Shown: positions 6,880 to 13,315 of the stretch, one piece after another
How the letters are laid out: the number at the start of each line of letters is the position of its first letter
How positions within the stretch are numbered: the first letter of the stretch is position 1
Assembly (NCBI GenBank): GCA_017540945.1
Contig: JAFYAB010000129.1
Coordinates: 1 to 23,713, forward strand
Direction: 5' to 3'
Origin: Oscillospiraceae bacterium
GTDB lineage: Bacteria; Bacillota_A; Clostridia; Oscillospirales; Oscillospiraceae
Length of the DNA stretch: 23,713 nucleotides
The notes under the pieces: model-generated
The model's input: only the letters and a program-made list of their open reading frames with translations
Databases searched by the model: none
Told to the model about the DNA's origin: nothing
Made by a program: the position numbers and the translations under genes

Positions 6880-7226
6880 GTCTCTTCCTCCCATTGTTTC
6901 CAGGTCTCCGGGGCGTAGCCCACGGTGGCCTTTTTTCCGTTGCGGACCACGGGCAGGCGGATCAGGGCCTGGTTCTCATAGAGCTTGTCCTCCCTGGCGG
7001 TCTCGGGGGCCAGATAGCGCAGCAGCGCCAGGTCCGGGTCCTTCCCGTCCCAGTCCACCAGCCGGTCCACGCCGCCCACGGCCCGGAGCACGGAATCAAA
7101 TTCCTTTCCCGAAAGCCCGTAGCGCTTCATATCGATATACTGATACCTGATCCGCCGCTCCTTGAACCAGCGCTCGGCCTTCTTGGTATCAAAACTTTTC
7201 GCTGTTCCGAAAATCTGAATGTTCAT
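6876..7226 (-). CDS. ArsC/Spx-family thioredoxin-fold protein lacking the active-site cysteine
   Basis: The 116-residue product matches the ArsC/Spx fold. It has an N-terminal strand and helix (MNIQIFGTAKSFDTKKAERW), a Y-I-D-M strand, and the typical late segment ALIRLPVVRNGKKATVGYAPETW. Where family members have Cys (CX5R or CXXC) this protein reads GTAKSFDTKK, so classical arsenate reduction is unlikely. A regulatory or degenerate redox role is possible. The start at 7226 is set by an AAGGAGG site. The frame stays open further upstream only because the 45-bp repeats contain no stop, and that extension is not coding. It overlaps the next gene by four bases. Confidence 0.85.
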   Translation of the reverse strand: MNIQIFGTAKSFDTKKAERWFKERRIRYQYIDMKRYGLSGKEFDSVLRAVGGVDRLVDWDGKDPDLALLRYLAPETAREDKLYENQALIRLPVVRNGKKATVGYAPETWKQWEEET

Positions 7227-7259
7227 GCTGCGCCTCCTTTTCAGAAGCTTGTGCGGGTC

Positions 7260-7471
7260 GGCGGACAAGCAATGCTTGTCCCTACAAAATACCTGGAGCT
7301 CCTCGGCGGACAAGCAATGCTTGTCCCTACAAAATACCTGGAGCTCCTCGGCGGACAAGCAATGCTTGTCCCTACAAAATACCTGGAGCTCCTCGGCGGA
7401 CAAGCAATGCTTGTCCCTACAAATACCTGGAGCTCCTCGGCGGACAAGCAATGCTTGTCCCTACAAAATAC
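7260..7471. repeat. Five tandem copies of a 45-bp palindromic repeat
   Basis: Units start at 7260, 7305, 7350, 7395 and 7439 (the fourth unit lost one A). Each carries GACAAGCA-A-TGCTTGTC, a palindrome, and a GGAGCTCC palindrome between units. On the minus strand the core is framed by GTAGGG on the left and CCGCC on the right, as in the other hairpin repeats of the window. It lies between truA and the ArsC-like gene. Confidence 0.95.
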
Positions 7472-7481
7472 TTGTCACCTG

Positions 7482-8219
7482 TCACCTGTACCGCACTTCC
7501 ATCAGGCACAGCCCCTTTGCCGGGACCGTGAAGCCCGCGGCGGAGCGGGGCCCGCCCGCCAGCAGCTCCGGGATGGACTCCGGCGTGCGCGCTCCCCGGC
7601 CCACCTCCAGCAGGGTACCGGTGAGAATGCGGACCATGTGGTGCAGGAAGCCGTCGGCGCTGAAATCGAAGCGCAGCTCGTCCCCGTCCCGGGAAATCGC
7701 GATCCGACTCACGGTGCGGACCGTGGACTTGTTTGTTTTAACCGCAGAACAGGCCCGGAAATCGTGGGTCCCCTCCAGCAGCCGGGCCGCCGCCTCCATG
7801 GAGCGCAGATCGTAGCTGCCGGGCAGGACGCAGACGAAACGCCGCTCAAAGACGCAGGGGGCCTCCGTGGTCCAGACCCGATAGCGGTAGCGCTTCTCCA
7901 CCGCGGAGAGCCGGGCGTGGAAGCGGGGCGGGGCGTATTCGAGGCGGACTGCCCCGATGTCCTCCGGCAGATATTGCCGCAGGGCGGCCAGAAGCTCCGC
8001 CGGGGGCAGATCCCGGATCGTGCGGAAGGAGGCGACCTGCCCCAGGGCGTGGACCCCGGCGTCGGTGCGCCCGCTGCCCTGGACCTCCACCGGCTCTCCG
8101 AATATCCGGCTGAGTACCGTTTCCAGCTTCCCCTGGATGGTGGCCTCCACGCCGGACAGCCGCTGCCATCCCCGGTAGCGGCTGCCGTCATATTGGAGTA
8201 ACAGCTTGTAGTTTGGCAT
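7482..8219 (-). CDS. truA: tRNA pseudouridine(38-40) synthase TruA
   Basis: TruA isomerises uridines 38-40 in the anticodon stem-loop of tRNAs. The 245-residue length is normal. The N-terminus (MPNYKLLLQYDGSRYRGWQR) and the catalytic motif GSGRTDAGVHALGQV, with Asp53 as nucleophile, are diagnostic. The C-terminal FLHHMVRILTGTLLEVGRG is also typical. No strong ribosome site precedes the ATG. A -10-like TATAAT on the minus strand at 8281-8286 may drive it. The gene end is followed by the 45-bp repeat array. Confidence 0.97.
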   Translation of the reverse strand: MPNYKLLLQYDGSRYRGWQRLSGVEATIQGKLETVLSRIFGEPVEVQGSGRTDAGVHALGQVASFRTIRDLPPAELLAALRQYLPEDIGAVRLEYAPPRFHARLSAVEKRYRYRVWTTEAPCVFERRFVCVLPGSYDLRSMEAAARLLEGTHDFRACSAVKTNKSTVRTVSRIAISRDGDELRFDFSADGFLHHMVRILTGTLLEVGRGARTPESIPELLAGGPRSAAGFTVPAKGLCLMEVRYR

Positions 8220-8280
8220 AATCTCTGTAGCGCGGGCAATCTGCCCGCAAAAACGCTGCGAGACACTGCAAAGTGTCCAA

Positions 8281-8307
8281 ATTATAGTACAATTAAAGTT
8301 GTATAAT
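8281..8307. promoter_or_regulatory. Divergent -10 boxes in a near-palindrome
   Basis: TATAAT occurs at 8302-8307 on the plus strand and at 8281-8286 on the minus strand, joined by TACAA/TTGTA arms into a near-perfect inverted repeat. It sits between truA (minus) and the 40-residue ORF (plus). The -35 matches are weak on both sides. It could be a shared divergent promoter or operator. Confidence 0.45.
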
Positions 8308-8339
8308 CAGCGCAGAAAAACAAAAAAGGAGATGAGCTT

Positions 8340-8462
8340 ATGGCGCGGTATTATGATATCATTCCGGTCCGGGGGCATTATGAGGTGTACGACGGGGAGG
8401 GCAATTTCATCTGCTCCGCGGACAGCTATTCGGAAGCGGTCTGCGAGATCAGCGCCGCTTAG
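8340..8462 (+). CDS. Small protein (40 aa), unknown function
   Basis: The ATG at 8340 follows AAAGGAGATGAGCTT, a strong ribosome site, and a TATAAT box lies at 8302. The product (MARYYDIIPVRGHYEVYDGE, then NFICSADSYSEAVCEISAA) resembles a short beta-hairpin plus helix, with the sense of a minimal domain 'describing a value with a small helix'. It has two Cys and no hydrophobic segment. The family is not recognised. It is divergent from truA and lies upstream of a MITE-like element. Confidence 0.7.
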   Translation: MARYYDIIPVRGHYEVYDGEGNFICSADSYSEAVCEISAA

Positions 8463-8492
8463 GCTCTTACTTCTTACTTTTTTACTTCTTAC

Positions 8493-8615
8493 GTATCTAT
8501 TCAGTCGCCCCCTTCTACGTAGGGGCGGATGCCCACATCCGCCCTCGTATGCAGGCAAAAATCGGGAGACAGGGCCGATGTAGGCATCGGCCCCTACGGG
8601 TTGCTGAATAGATAC
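8493..8615. mobile_element. MITE-like element with 12-bp terminal inverted repeats and 8-bp target duplication
   Basis: The element starts GTATCTATTCAG (8493-8504) and ends in its exact reverse complement (8604-8615). CTTCTTAC directly flanks both ends (8485-8492 and 8616-8623), as expected for an 8-bp target duplication. The surrounding T-rich sequence is repetitive, so chance similarity is possible. The inside contains two hairpin repeats, near 8516-8545 and 8574-8597, each with the GTAGGGGC signature. The right target copy covers the stop codon of the hydrolase gene. It carries no transposase and would need one in trans. Confidence 0.75.
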
Positions 8616-8619
8616 CTTC

Positions 8620-9540
8620 TTACTTAGAAAGCGCCTCGTCCAGGAAGGCCAGCACGTCGGCCCGGAGCTCCTCCCGGTTGATTTCGTTGTGCATCTCGTG
8701 ACGGCCATCGGGGTAGAGCTTGATGCGCAGGTCCTTCATCCCGGCGGCCTTGAAGGCTTCATAGGTCTGCCGCACGCCCTTGCCGTTGCCGCCTACGGGG
8801 TCCTTGTCGCCGCTGACGAAGAGCACGGGCAGATCCTTGGGCATCTTCTCCAGGTTCTTCCTGTCCTCGTTCATCAGCATGCCGCCCAGCATCTCCCGGG
8901 AAAGGCCGATGGAGGCGGAGAAGCCCAGCAGGGGATCGGCGATGTATTTATCCACCTCCGCCGGGTCCCGGCTGAGCCAGTCAAAGGGCGTTCTGGGATT
9001 CTCGTAGCCCTTGTTGTAGGAGCCGAACATCAGCTTATCCACGGTTGCGGAAGTGCTGTCCATGCCCTTGCGCCTGCCCTCGGCGGCGCAGACCGCGCGG
9101 CCGGTCTTCAGCACCAGCTTGGGCATCCAGCCGGTGCCGCTGATGACGGCGGCCTTGAGCCCCGCGTCCGGGTAGCTGTAAAGCAGGGTGCGGGTCATGA
9201 AGGAACCCATGCTGTGGCCGTAGATGACGTAGGGCAGATCGGGGTATTCCTCCTTTGTCATCTGCATCAGCCGGTAGGTATCCGAGACGGCTGTGAGCCA
9301 GCCGTCGGCAAAGCAGCCCTGGGGGATCTCCTCGGAGATGGAGCCGCCGTGACCCATGTGATCCTCCGCCACCACCACAAAGCCGTGCTCCGTAAAGAAG
9401 CGGGCCAGCTCGTCATAGCGGGCCGCGTATTCCGCGATGCCGTGGACGATCTGGATGATGGCCCGGGGCTTGCCCTCCGGGACCCACTGGCAGCAATGGA
9501 TGCGGGTATTCCTGCGAACGGGGAAGTAAAATTCTTTCAT
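8620..9540 (-). CDS. Alpha/beta hydrolase, monoacylglycerol-lipase-like (serine hydrolase)
   Basis: The 306-residue protein has the fold's key parts in order: oxyanion region IVHGIAEYAARY (32-43), nucleophile elbow GHSMGS (Ser110), acid GDKDP (Asp247) and base GRHEMHNE (His281). The EHGF and DHMGHG motifs match the Hydrolase_4 group that includes monoacylglycerol lipases and lysophospholipases. The likely reaction is hydrolysis of a lipid or other ester; the substrate is unknown. It lacks a signal peptide, so is probably cytoplasmic. An AAGGAG site precedes the ATG. The stop codon lies within the target-duplication sequence of the adjacent MITE-like element. Confidence 0.92.
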   Translation of the reverse strand: MKEFYFPVRRNTRIHCCQWVPEGKPRAIIQIVHGIAEYAARYDELARFFTEHGFVVVAEDHMGHGGSISEEIPQGCFADGWLTAVSDTYRLMQMTKEEYPDLPYVIYGHSMGSFMTRTLLYSYPDAGLKAAVISGTGWMPKLVLKTGRAVCAAEGRRKGMDSTSATVDKLMFGSYNKGYENPRTPFDWLSRDPAEVDKYIADPLLGFSASIGLSREMLGGMLMNEDRKNLEKMPKDLPVLFVSGDKDPVGGNGKGVRQTYEAFKAAGMKDLRIKLYPDGRHEMHNEINREELRADVLAFLDEALSK

Positions 9541-9622
9541 GCGGACTCCTTTCTGTCCTGATTATGGGACCGATAAAGATGTAAGATCATCTCGTAAATA
9601 CAAAGAACGGAGGTGCGAAGCA

Positions 9623-9811
9623 ATGACAAACGCCTTGACAAGACAGCCTGCGATCCGCATGCTGCCCCCCCGGCCCACGCCGGAGCAGCTGGTCCGCAGA
9701 CAGGCCAGACGCAGAAAAGCCATCCGCAATACGATCCTGGAGGCCCTGGCCACCATCGGCCTGGGGACCTGCTTCATCCTCTGCGCGGTGATGCTGATCT
9801 GCGTGGTTTAG
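9623..9811 (+). CDS. Small single-pass membrane protein (62 aa)
   Basis: The start at 9623 is chosen for its CGGAGGTG ribosome site; the frame is open upstream to 9539 but without one. The N-terminal part is basic (LVRRQARRRKAIRN, about 23-36), followed by a hydrophobic segment (LATIGLGTCFILCAVMLICV, about 42-61), giving an N-in, C-terminal-membrane topology by the positive-inside rule. The family is not recognised. It is the only plus-strand gene between the hydrolase and coaX, and its stop overlaps the coaX stop by four bases (convergent). Confidence 0.7.
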   Translation: MTNALTRQPAIRMLPPRPTPEQLVRRQARRRKAIRNTILEALATIGLGTCFILCAVMLICVV

Positions 9812-10581
9812 GCCTTTTGGGTGTTCTTCCGATACAGAAGCTCCAGCCCCTTCAGCAGGAGGCTCTCGTCCACCGTCATCTCCCGCCTGCAGAGGGGGGC
9901 GATGAACTTCGCCAGGCCGCCGGTGGCGACGACCTTGGTGGGGTAGCCCAGCTCCGCCTCCATCCGCTCCACCATGCCGTCCAGCATGGCCGCGGAGCCC
10001 AGCAGCAGACCGCTGCGCATGGAGTCCACGGTGTTGGTGCCGATGGCGCGGCGGGGCCGCTCCAGGCTGATGGCGGGCAGCTGGGCCGTGCCGCTGGACA
10101 GGGCGTTGAGGGAGAGCATCACGCCCGGGGCGATGGAGCCGCCCCGGAAGGCGCCGTCCCTGTCGACGATGCAGATGGTGGTGGCGGTGCCCAGGTCAAT
10201 GACGCAGAGAGGAGCGCCGTAGCCGTCTATGGCCGCCACAGCCCCCACGATCAGGTCGCTGCCCGCCTGGGCGGGGTTGTCGATCTTGATGTTGAGGCCG
10301 GTCTTCAGGCCGGGCCCCACGGTGAGACAGGACTTGCCGGTCAGCCGCTCCACGGCCAGGACCAGGACCTGCTGCACCATGGGCACCACCGAGGAGATGA
10401 TGCTGCCCGCGATATCCCCGGGGGCCACGTCGTAGAGGCTGAGTATGCTTTTCAGCTCCGCGCAGTATTGGTCGGAGGTTTTGATCCGGTCCGTGGCCAT
10501 CCGGGCCTCGAAGAGAATCTCGCTGTCCCGGATGCAGCCCAGGACGATGTTGCTGTTGCCGACGTCGATGGCTAATATCAT
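9808..10581 (-). CDS. coaX: Type III pantothenate kinase
   Basis: CoaX phosphorylates pantothenate in the first step of coenzyme A synthesis. The 257-residue length fits. The N-terminal phosphate-binding motif DVGNSNIVLG (Asp6), the central GADR-like equivalent GSDLIVGAVAAID, the IDLGTATTICIVD motif and the GGSIAPG motif are diagnostic of the ASKHA-fold type III enzyme. It is preceded by the metallophosphoesterase gene with a 12-base gap and probably co-transcribed from the promoter at 11110-11138. An AAGGAAT ribosome site precedes the ATG. Confidence 0.97.
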   Translation of the reverse strand: MILAIDVGNSNIVLGCIRDSEILFEARMATDRIKTSDQYCAELKSILSLYDVAPGDIAGSIISSVVPMVQQVLVLAVERLTGKSCLTVGPGLKTGLNIKIDNPAQAGSDLIVGAVAAIDGYGAPLCVIDLGTATTICIVDRDGAFRGGSIAPGVMLSLNALSSGTAQLPAISLERPRRAIGTNTVDSMRSGLLLGSAAMLDGMVERMEAELGYPTKVVATGGLAKFIAPLCRREMTVDESLLLKGLELLYRKNTQKA

Positions 10582-10593
10582 ATTCCTTACCCC

Positions 10594-11076
10594 TTATAGT
10601 GTATAGTTGCCGATTTCCCGAATCTGCCCGTTTTCCAGAATAATCCTTCCGTAGCTGGGCTCCCAGCTGTAACCGCAGGCGCCGGGGTTCATAATATGGA
10701 GCCGGCGGGCTCCGCCGAGCTCCTGACACGCATAGTAGCGCTCATGGGTGTGGCCGAAGAGCAGAACGTCCGCGCCCGCCTCCCGGGCCGCATAGCTGAC
10801 CCGCAGATAGCCGCCCTTGACGCCGTAGGTATGGCCGTGGCAGAGGAAGAATCGGACCCCGCCCAGGACGAAGCAGAGGGTCTTCGGCGTGTCGCTCCAG
10901 CCGTCGCAGTTGCCCCGGACCATGGCCACGGGCAGGGCCGGGAACTCCCGGCTGATCTGCTCGGCGTCGCTGTCGTGGTCCCCCAGGTGGAAGACGTAGT
11001 CCGGCTTTTCCCGCGCTATGACCTGCCGCATCCCCTCCAGCTCCCGGTGGGAATCGGAAAACACAATGATCTTCAT
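10594..11076 (-). CDS. YfcE/MJ0936-family metallophosphoesterase
   Basis: The 160-residue protein carries the calcineurin-like signature set: DSH (Asp8, His10), GDHD, GNCD, a later H in FLCHGHTYG, and GHTHE. These residues bind two metal ions. Family members hydrolyse phosphodiesters, but the substrate here is unknown. The start has an AAAGGTG ribosome site and a clear upstream promoter. It forms an operon with coaX. Confidence 0.93.
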   Translation of the reverse strand: MKIIVFSDSHRELEGMRQVIAREKPDYVFHLGDHDSDAEQISREFPALPVAMVRGNCDGWSDTPKTLCFVLGGVRFFLCHGHTYGVKGGYLRVSYAAREAGADVLLFGHTHERYYACQELGGARRLHIMNPGACGYSWEPSYGRIILENGQIREIGNYTL

Positions 11077-11109
11077 GGCTGCACCTTTCCCTGTGATCTT
11101 GCATAATCT

Positions 11110-11138
11110 ATTATAACAGAAATTTTCGCAGGAGGCAA
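11110..11138 (-). promoter_or_regulatory. SigA-type promoter for the phosphoesterase-coaX operon
   Basis: On the minus strand TTGCCT (11133-11138), 17 bases, then TATAAT (11110-11115), about 30 bases before the phosphoesterase ATG. The -35 overlaps the ribosome site of the divergent gene at 11143, so the two transcription units are packed face to face. Confidence 0.8.
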
Positions 11139-11142
11139 GGAA

Positions 11143-11427
11143 ATGCTTGGTGCGTCACAAAAAATTTCCAATTCCGGGGCGGCGGCCCCGGCGGATCAGA
11201 CCGCAGCCGGTCCCCGGCCGGACCCGGAGCAGCTCAGACGGCTCCTCTCCAGTCCCGAGGGGCATATGCTGCTGCAGATCCTCCGGGCCGACGGCGGCGC
11301 CGGGCTGCGGGCTGCGGCGGAGGCCCTTCAGCGGGGGAACGTGGAGGGGGTCAGGACCGCCCTGTCGCCCCTGCTGGCGGGAACGGAGGCGGAGCGCCTG
11401 ACCCGGGAGCTGGAGGAGCGGCTGTGA
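11143..11427 (+). CDS. Unknown protein, first gene of an uncharacterised trio
   Basis: The 94-residue product has a Gly/Ala/Pro-rich N-terminus, then helical segments (PDPEQLRRLLSSPEGHMLLQ at about 26-45; LLAGTEAERLTRELEERL at the end). An AGGAGG site precedes the ATG. The SSPEGHMLLQIL segment resembles the LADPEQMARVAALAESL segment of the next gene, suggesting a common ancestor or partner helices. No family is recognised. It is followed one base later by the second gene (TGAG-ATG), so the three genes form one operon. I see no clear promoter of its own. Confidence 0.75.
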   Translation: MLGASQKISNSGAAAPADQTAAGPRPDPEQLRRLLSSPEGHMLLQILRADGGAGLRAAAEALQRGNVEGVRTALSPLLAGTEAERLTRELEERL

Positions 11428-11428
11428 G

Positions 11429-11776
11429 ATGGAGGATCTGCAAGGCACCCTCCAGAGCATCCTGGCGGACCCGGAGCAGATGGCCCGGGTGGCCGCCCTG
11501 GCGGAATCCCTGGGGCTGAAGCCCCCCGACGGTCCCGGACAGAGCGAGGAATCCGCCCGCTCCGCCGCTGCGCCCCTCGGGACGGCGGGGCTGGACGCCG
11601 CCGCCCTGATGTCCCGCCTCTCGGCCTTCAACGGGACTGAGGACCGGGTCCTGAACGCCCTGAGGCCAAGCCTGTCCCCGGAGGGACAGGGGCGGGTGGA
11701 CCGGGCGCTCCGGGCGGCGAAGCTCTCCCGTCTGGCGGGGGAATTTCTGAAGAGCAGGGGAGACGGCCATGTATAG
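11429..11776 (+). CDS. Unknown helical protein, second gene of the trio
   Basis: The 115-residue soluble product contains an N-terminal helix (MEDLQGTLQSILADPEQMAR and onward), a Pro/Ser/Ala-rich middle, and a C-terminal helical part (SAFNGTEDRVLNALRPSLSP, then GRVDRALRAAKLSRLAGEFL). There is no transmembrane segment. It begins one base after the previous stop and its last eight bases overlap the start of the next gene, so translation is probably coupled. Function is unknown. I have seen no catalytic motif. Confidence 0.77.
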   Translation: MEDLQGTLQSILADPEQMARVAALAESLGLKPPDGPGQSEESARSAAAPLGTAGLDAAALMSRLSAFNGTEDRVLNALRPSLSPEGQGRVDRALRAAKLSRLAGEFLKSRGDGHV

Positions 11777-12236
11777 CCGCTACATCCCCAATGAGAGCGG
11801 CGGCTTCGACCGGCGTCGGGTCCCGGAGTCCCGGGATCAGATCCGGGGTCCGGACGCCCCGGCCCGCAGAGCGGCAGGCCCGGAGAGCGCGGAACGGGGG
11901 GAGCAGGACGCGGAGCTCGGGCGGCGCACAGCGCGCCCCGCGCCGCCCCGTCCCGGCGGTCATGATCCGCCGCCCCGTCCCGGCGGTCACGACCCGCCGC
12001 CCCGTCCGCCCCGCCCGCAGATGGGCCCGCCGCCCCGTCCCCGCCCCGGCCCGCCGGGGCCCCGTTTCCCGGCCTCCGGCTTTTTGGGCCCGGAGGGGCT
12101 GCTGGGACGTCTGCTGCCCCGGGGCCTGGACGCCGAGGAGCTGCTGATCCTGGCCGTTCTGCTGCTGGCCATGAAGCAGGACGGGGCGGGAAGCACGGAG
12201 CTGCTGATCGCCGCGGCCCTGTATCTGCTGCTGTGA
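11769..12236 (+). CDS. Proline/arginine-rich protein with hydrophobic C-terminus, third gene of the trio
   Basis: The 155-residue product starts MYSRYIPNESGGFDRRRVP, then has a long Pro/Arg/Gly/Asp region (about 20-100) with HDPPPRPGG repeats. It ends in two hydrophobic segments (AEELLILAVLLLAMKQ and TELLIAAALYLLL). I infer a membrane-associated or membrane-inserted tail with a disordered, positively charged N-terminal part. An AGGGGAG site precedes the ATG within the previous gene. Proteins with a YIPN start and hydrophobic end occur in other Clostridia, but I know of no function. It is followed by a strong hairpin. Confidence 0.76.
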   Translation: MYSRYIPNESGGFDRRRVPESRDQIRGPDAPARRAAGPESAERGEQDAELGRRTARPAPPRPGGHDPPPRPGGHDPPPRPPRPQMGPPPRPRPGPPGPRFPASGFLGPEGLLGRLLPRGLDAEELLILAVLLLAMKQDGAGSTELLIAAALYLLL

Positions 12237-12258
12237 CCGCGCTTCCGGAACATATTGA

Positions 12259-12286
12259 AACGCCCGCCGGGGATCCGGCGGGCGTT
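12259..12286. terminator. Intergenic 12-bp stem hairpin between convergent genes
   Basis: AACGCCCGCCGG and CCGGCGGGCGTT form a perfect 12-bp stem around GGAT. The T tract is short on both strands (TT on plus, TTT on minus), so it may act as a weak or bidirectional terminator for the plus-strand trio and the minus-strand lipoprotein gene. Confidence 0.65.
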
Positions 12287-12301
12287 CGTATCATGTGCTG
12301 C

Positions 12302-13288
12302 TTATTTGTTGATCGCCTGGTAGCTGCAGCTCTGGCTGTAAAATTCCTCCTGGGTGACAGGGTCCTTGACCGCCAGGGTCAGCTCCACCGTGTCGATGGA
12401 ACTGACGCCGCTGTTGCGCAGGGTCTGCTCGTCGAAGCAGATGAGAGTCCAGCCCTGCAGGCCGGCGGGCAGGACCTTGGTGAGCCAGAAATTGGCGTCG
12501 GTCCCGTTGACGGTCACGTCCTGCCAGCTGACGGCCAGATCCTCGCCGCTCTTGTTCTGATAATAGAGGACCAACATGAAGGGCTGGCTGGGGTCCGACT
12601 CGCCGCCGCAGACGCTGACGGTGAGCCGTTCGTCGTCCAGCAGCACGCTGTCTTCCGGGCCGGGCGTCCGGGCGGGAGCGGGGCTGAGCTGCGCCGGGTC
12701 CAGACCGGTGGGGGAGAACACGACGCTTTCATCCGCGAAGAGCTCGCCGGTAAAGGAATCGTAATTCTGCACCTGGATCTGCATGCGGCACTCGTCCACC
12801 TGGCTCAGGCCGCAGCGGGCCAGATCGCCGGGGAAGACGTTGAAGGCGGATTCCACCGTCTGCCCGGCGTCCACCTGGGCAAACCAGTCCGCGTTCAGCT
12901 CCCAGCCTCGGCAGGAGGCCGAAACCAGGGTGAAGAGCTGGGCGCTGTCCGTCTTGTTTTCGCAGCTGAGCATGACCGTAAAGCCCCGGATCTCGTCCAT
13001 GCTCACGTCGGTGACGCTGAGGACGCAGGCGTCGTTTTCCAGCAGCTTCCGGGGGAAAAGCGCCGCCGGTTCCGTCGGCTCCGTCGGCTCCGTCGGCTCC
13101 GTCTGCGCCGGCGGCGTGGAGCTGACGACGGGGAGCTCGACGGCCTGGGTGCTGGTGTCCGGAGCGGCCTCCGTTTGGGAGGCGACGGGCTCCGTGACCG
13201 CTGCGGTGCCGGAGACCGCGGGGGTGGAATCGCTGCAGGCGCTCAGAGCCAGCAGCAGGATCAGCAAAAGAGGAAGAATCCGTTTCAT
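12302..13288 (-). CDS. Lipoprotein with two beta-rich domains and TEP linker
   Basis: The 328-residue product has a lipoprotein signal peptide ending in the lipobox LSAC (Cys near residue 18), then a Ser/Thr/Pro-rich stretch and (PTE)n repeats up to about residue 75, typical of a flexible tether. Two similar beta-rich domains follow (about 80-195 and 210-325). Each has a FTVMLSCENKTD or FMLVLYYQNKSG pattern as in DUF4352/DUF5067-like Ig-fold lipoproteins. It is probably anchored on the outer membrane face. It is the last gene after the wall-polysaccharide genes and is preceded by an AAAGGAG site. Ligand unknown. Confidence 0.85.
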   Translation of the reverse strand: MKRILPLLLILLLALSACSDSTPAVSGTAAVTEPVASQTEAAPDTSTQAVELPVVSSTPPAQTEPTEPTEPTEPAALFPRKLLENDACVLSVTDVSMDEIRGFTVMLSCENKTDSAQLFTLVSASCRGWELNADWFAQVDAGQTVESAFNVFPGDLARCGLSQVDECRMQIQVQNYDSFTGELFADESVVFSPTGLDPAQLSPAPARTPGPEDSVLLDDERLTVSVCGGESDPSQPFMLVLYYQNKSGEDLAVSWQDVTVNGTDANFWLTKVLPAGLQGWTLICFDEQTLRNSGVSSIDTVELTLAVKDPVTQEEFYSQSCSYQAINK

Positions 13289-13315
13289 AAGGGCGCTCCT
13301 TTCACAGCGAAGACG

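Noticed and set aside
7227..7451. Upstream extension of the ArsC-like gene through the 45-bp repeats
   Set aside because: The frame is open only because the repeat has no stop. A strong AAGGAGG site marks the start at 7226.
7260..7471. CRISPR array
   Set aside because: All units including the sequence between the palindromes are identical, so there are no distinct spacers.
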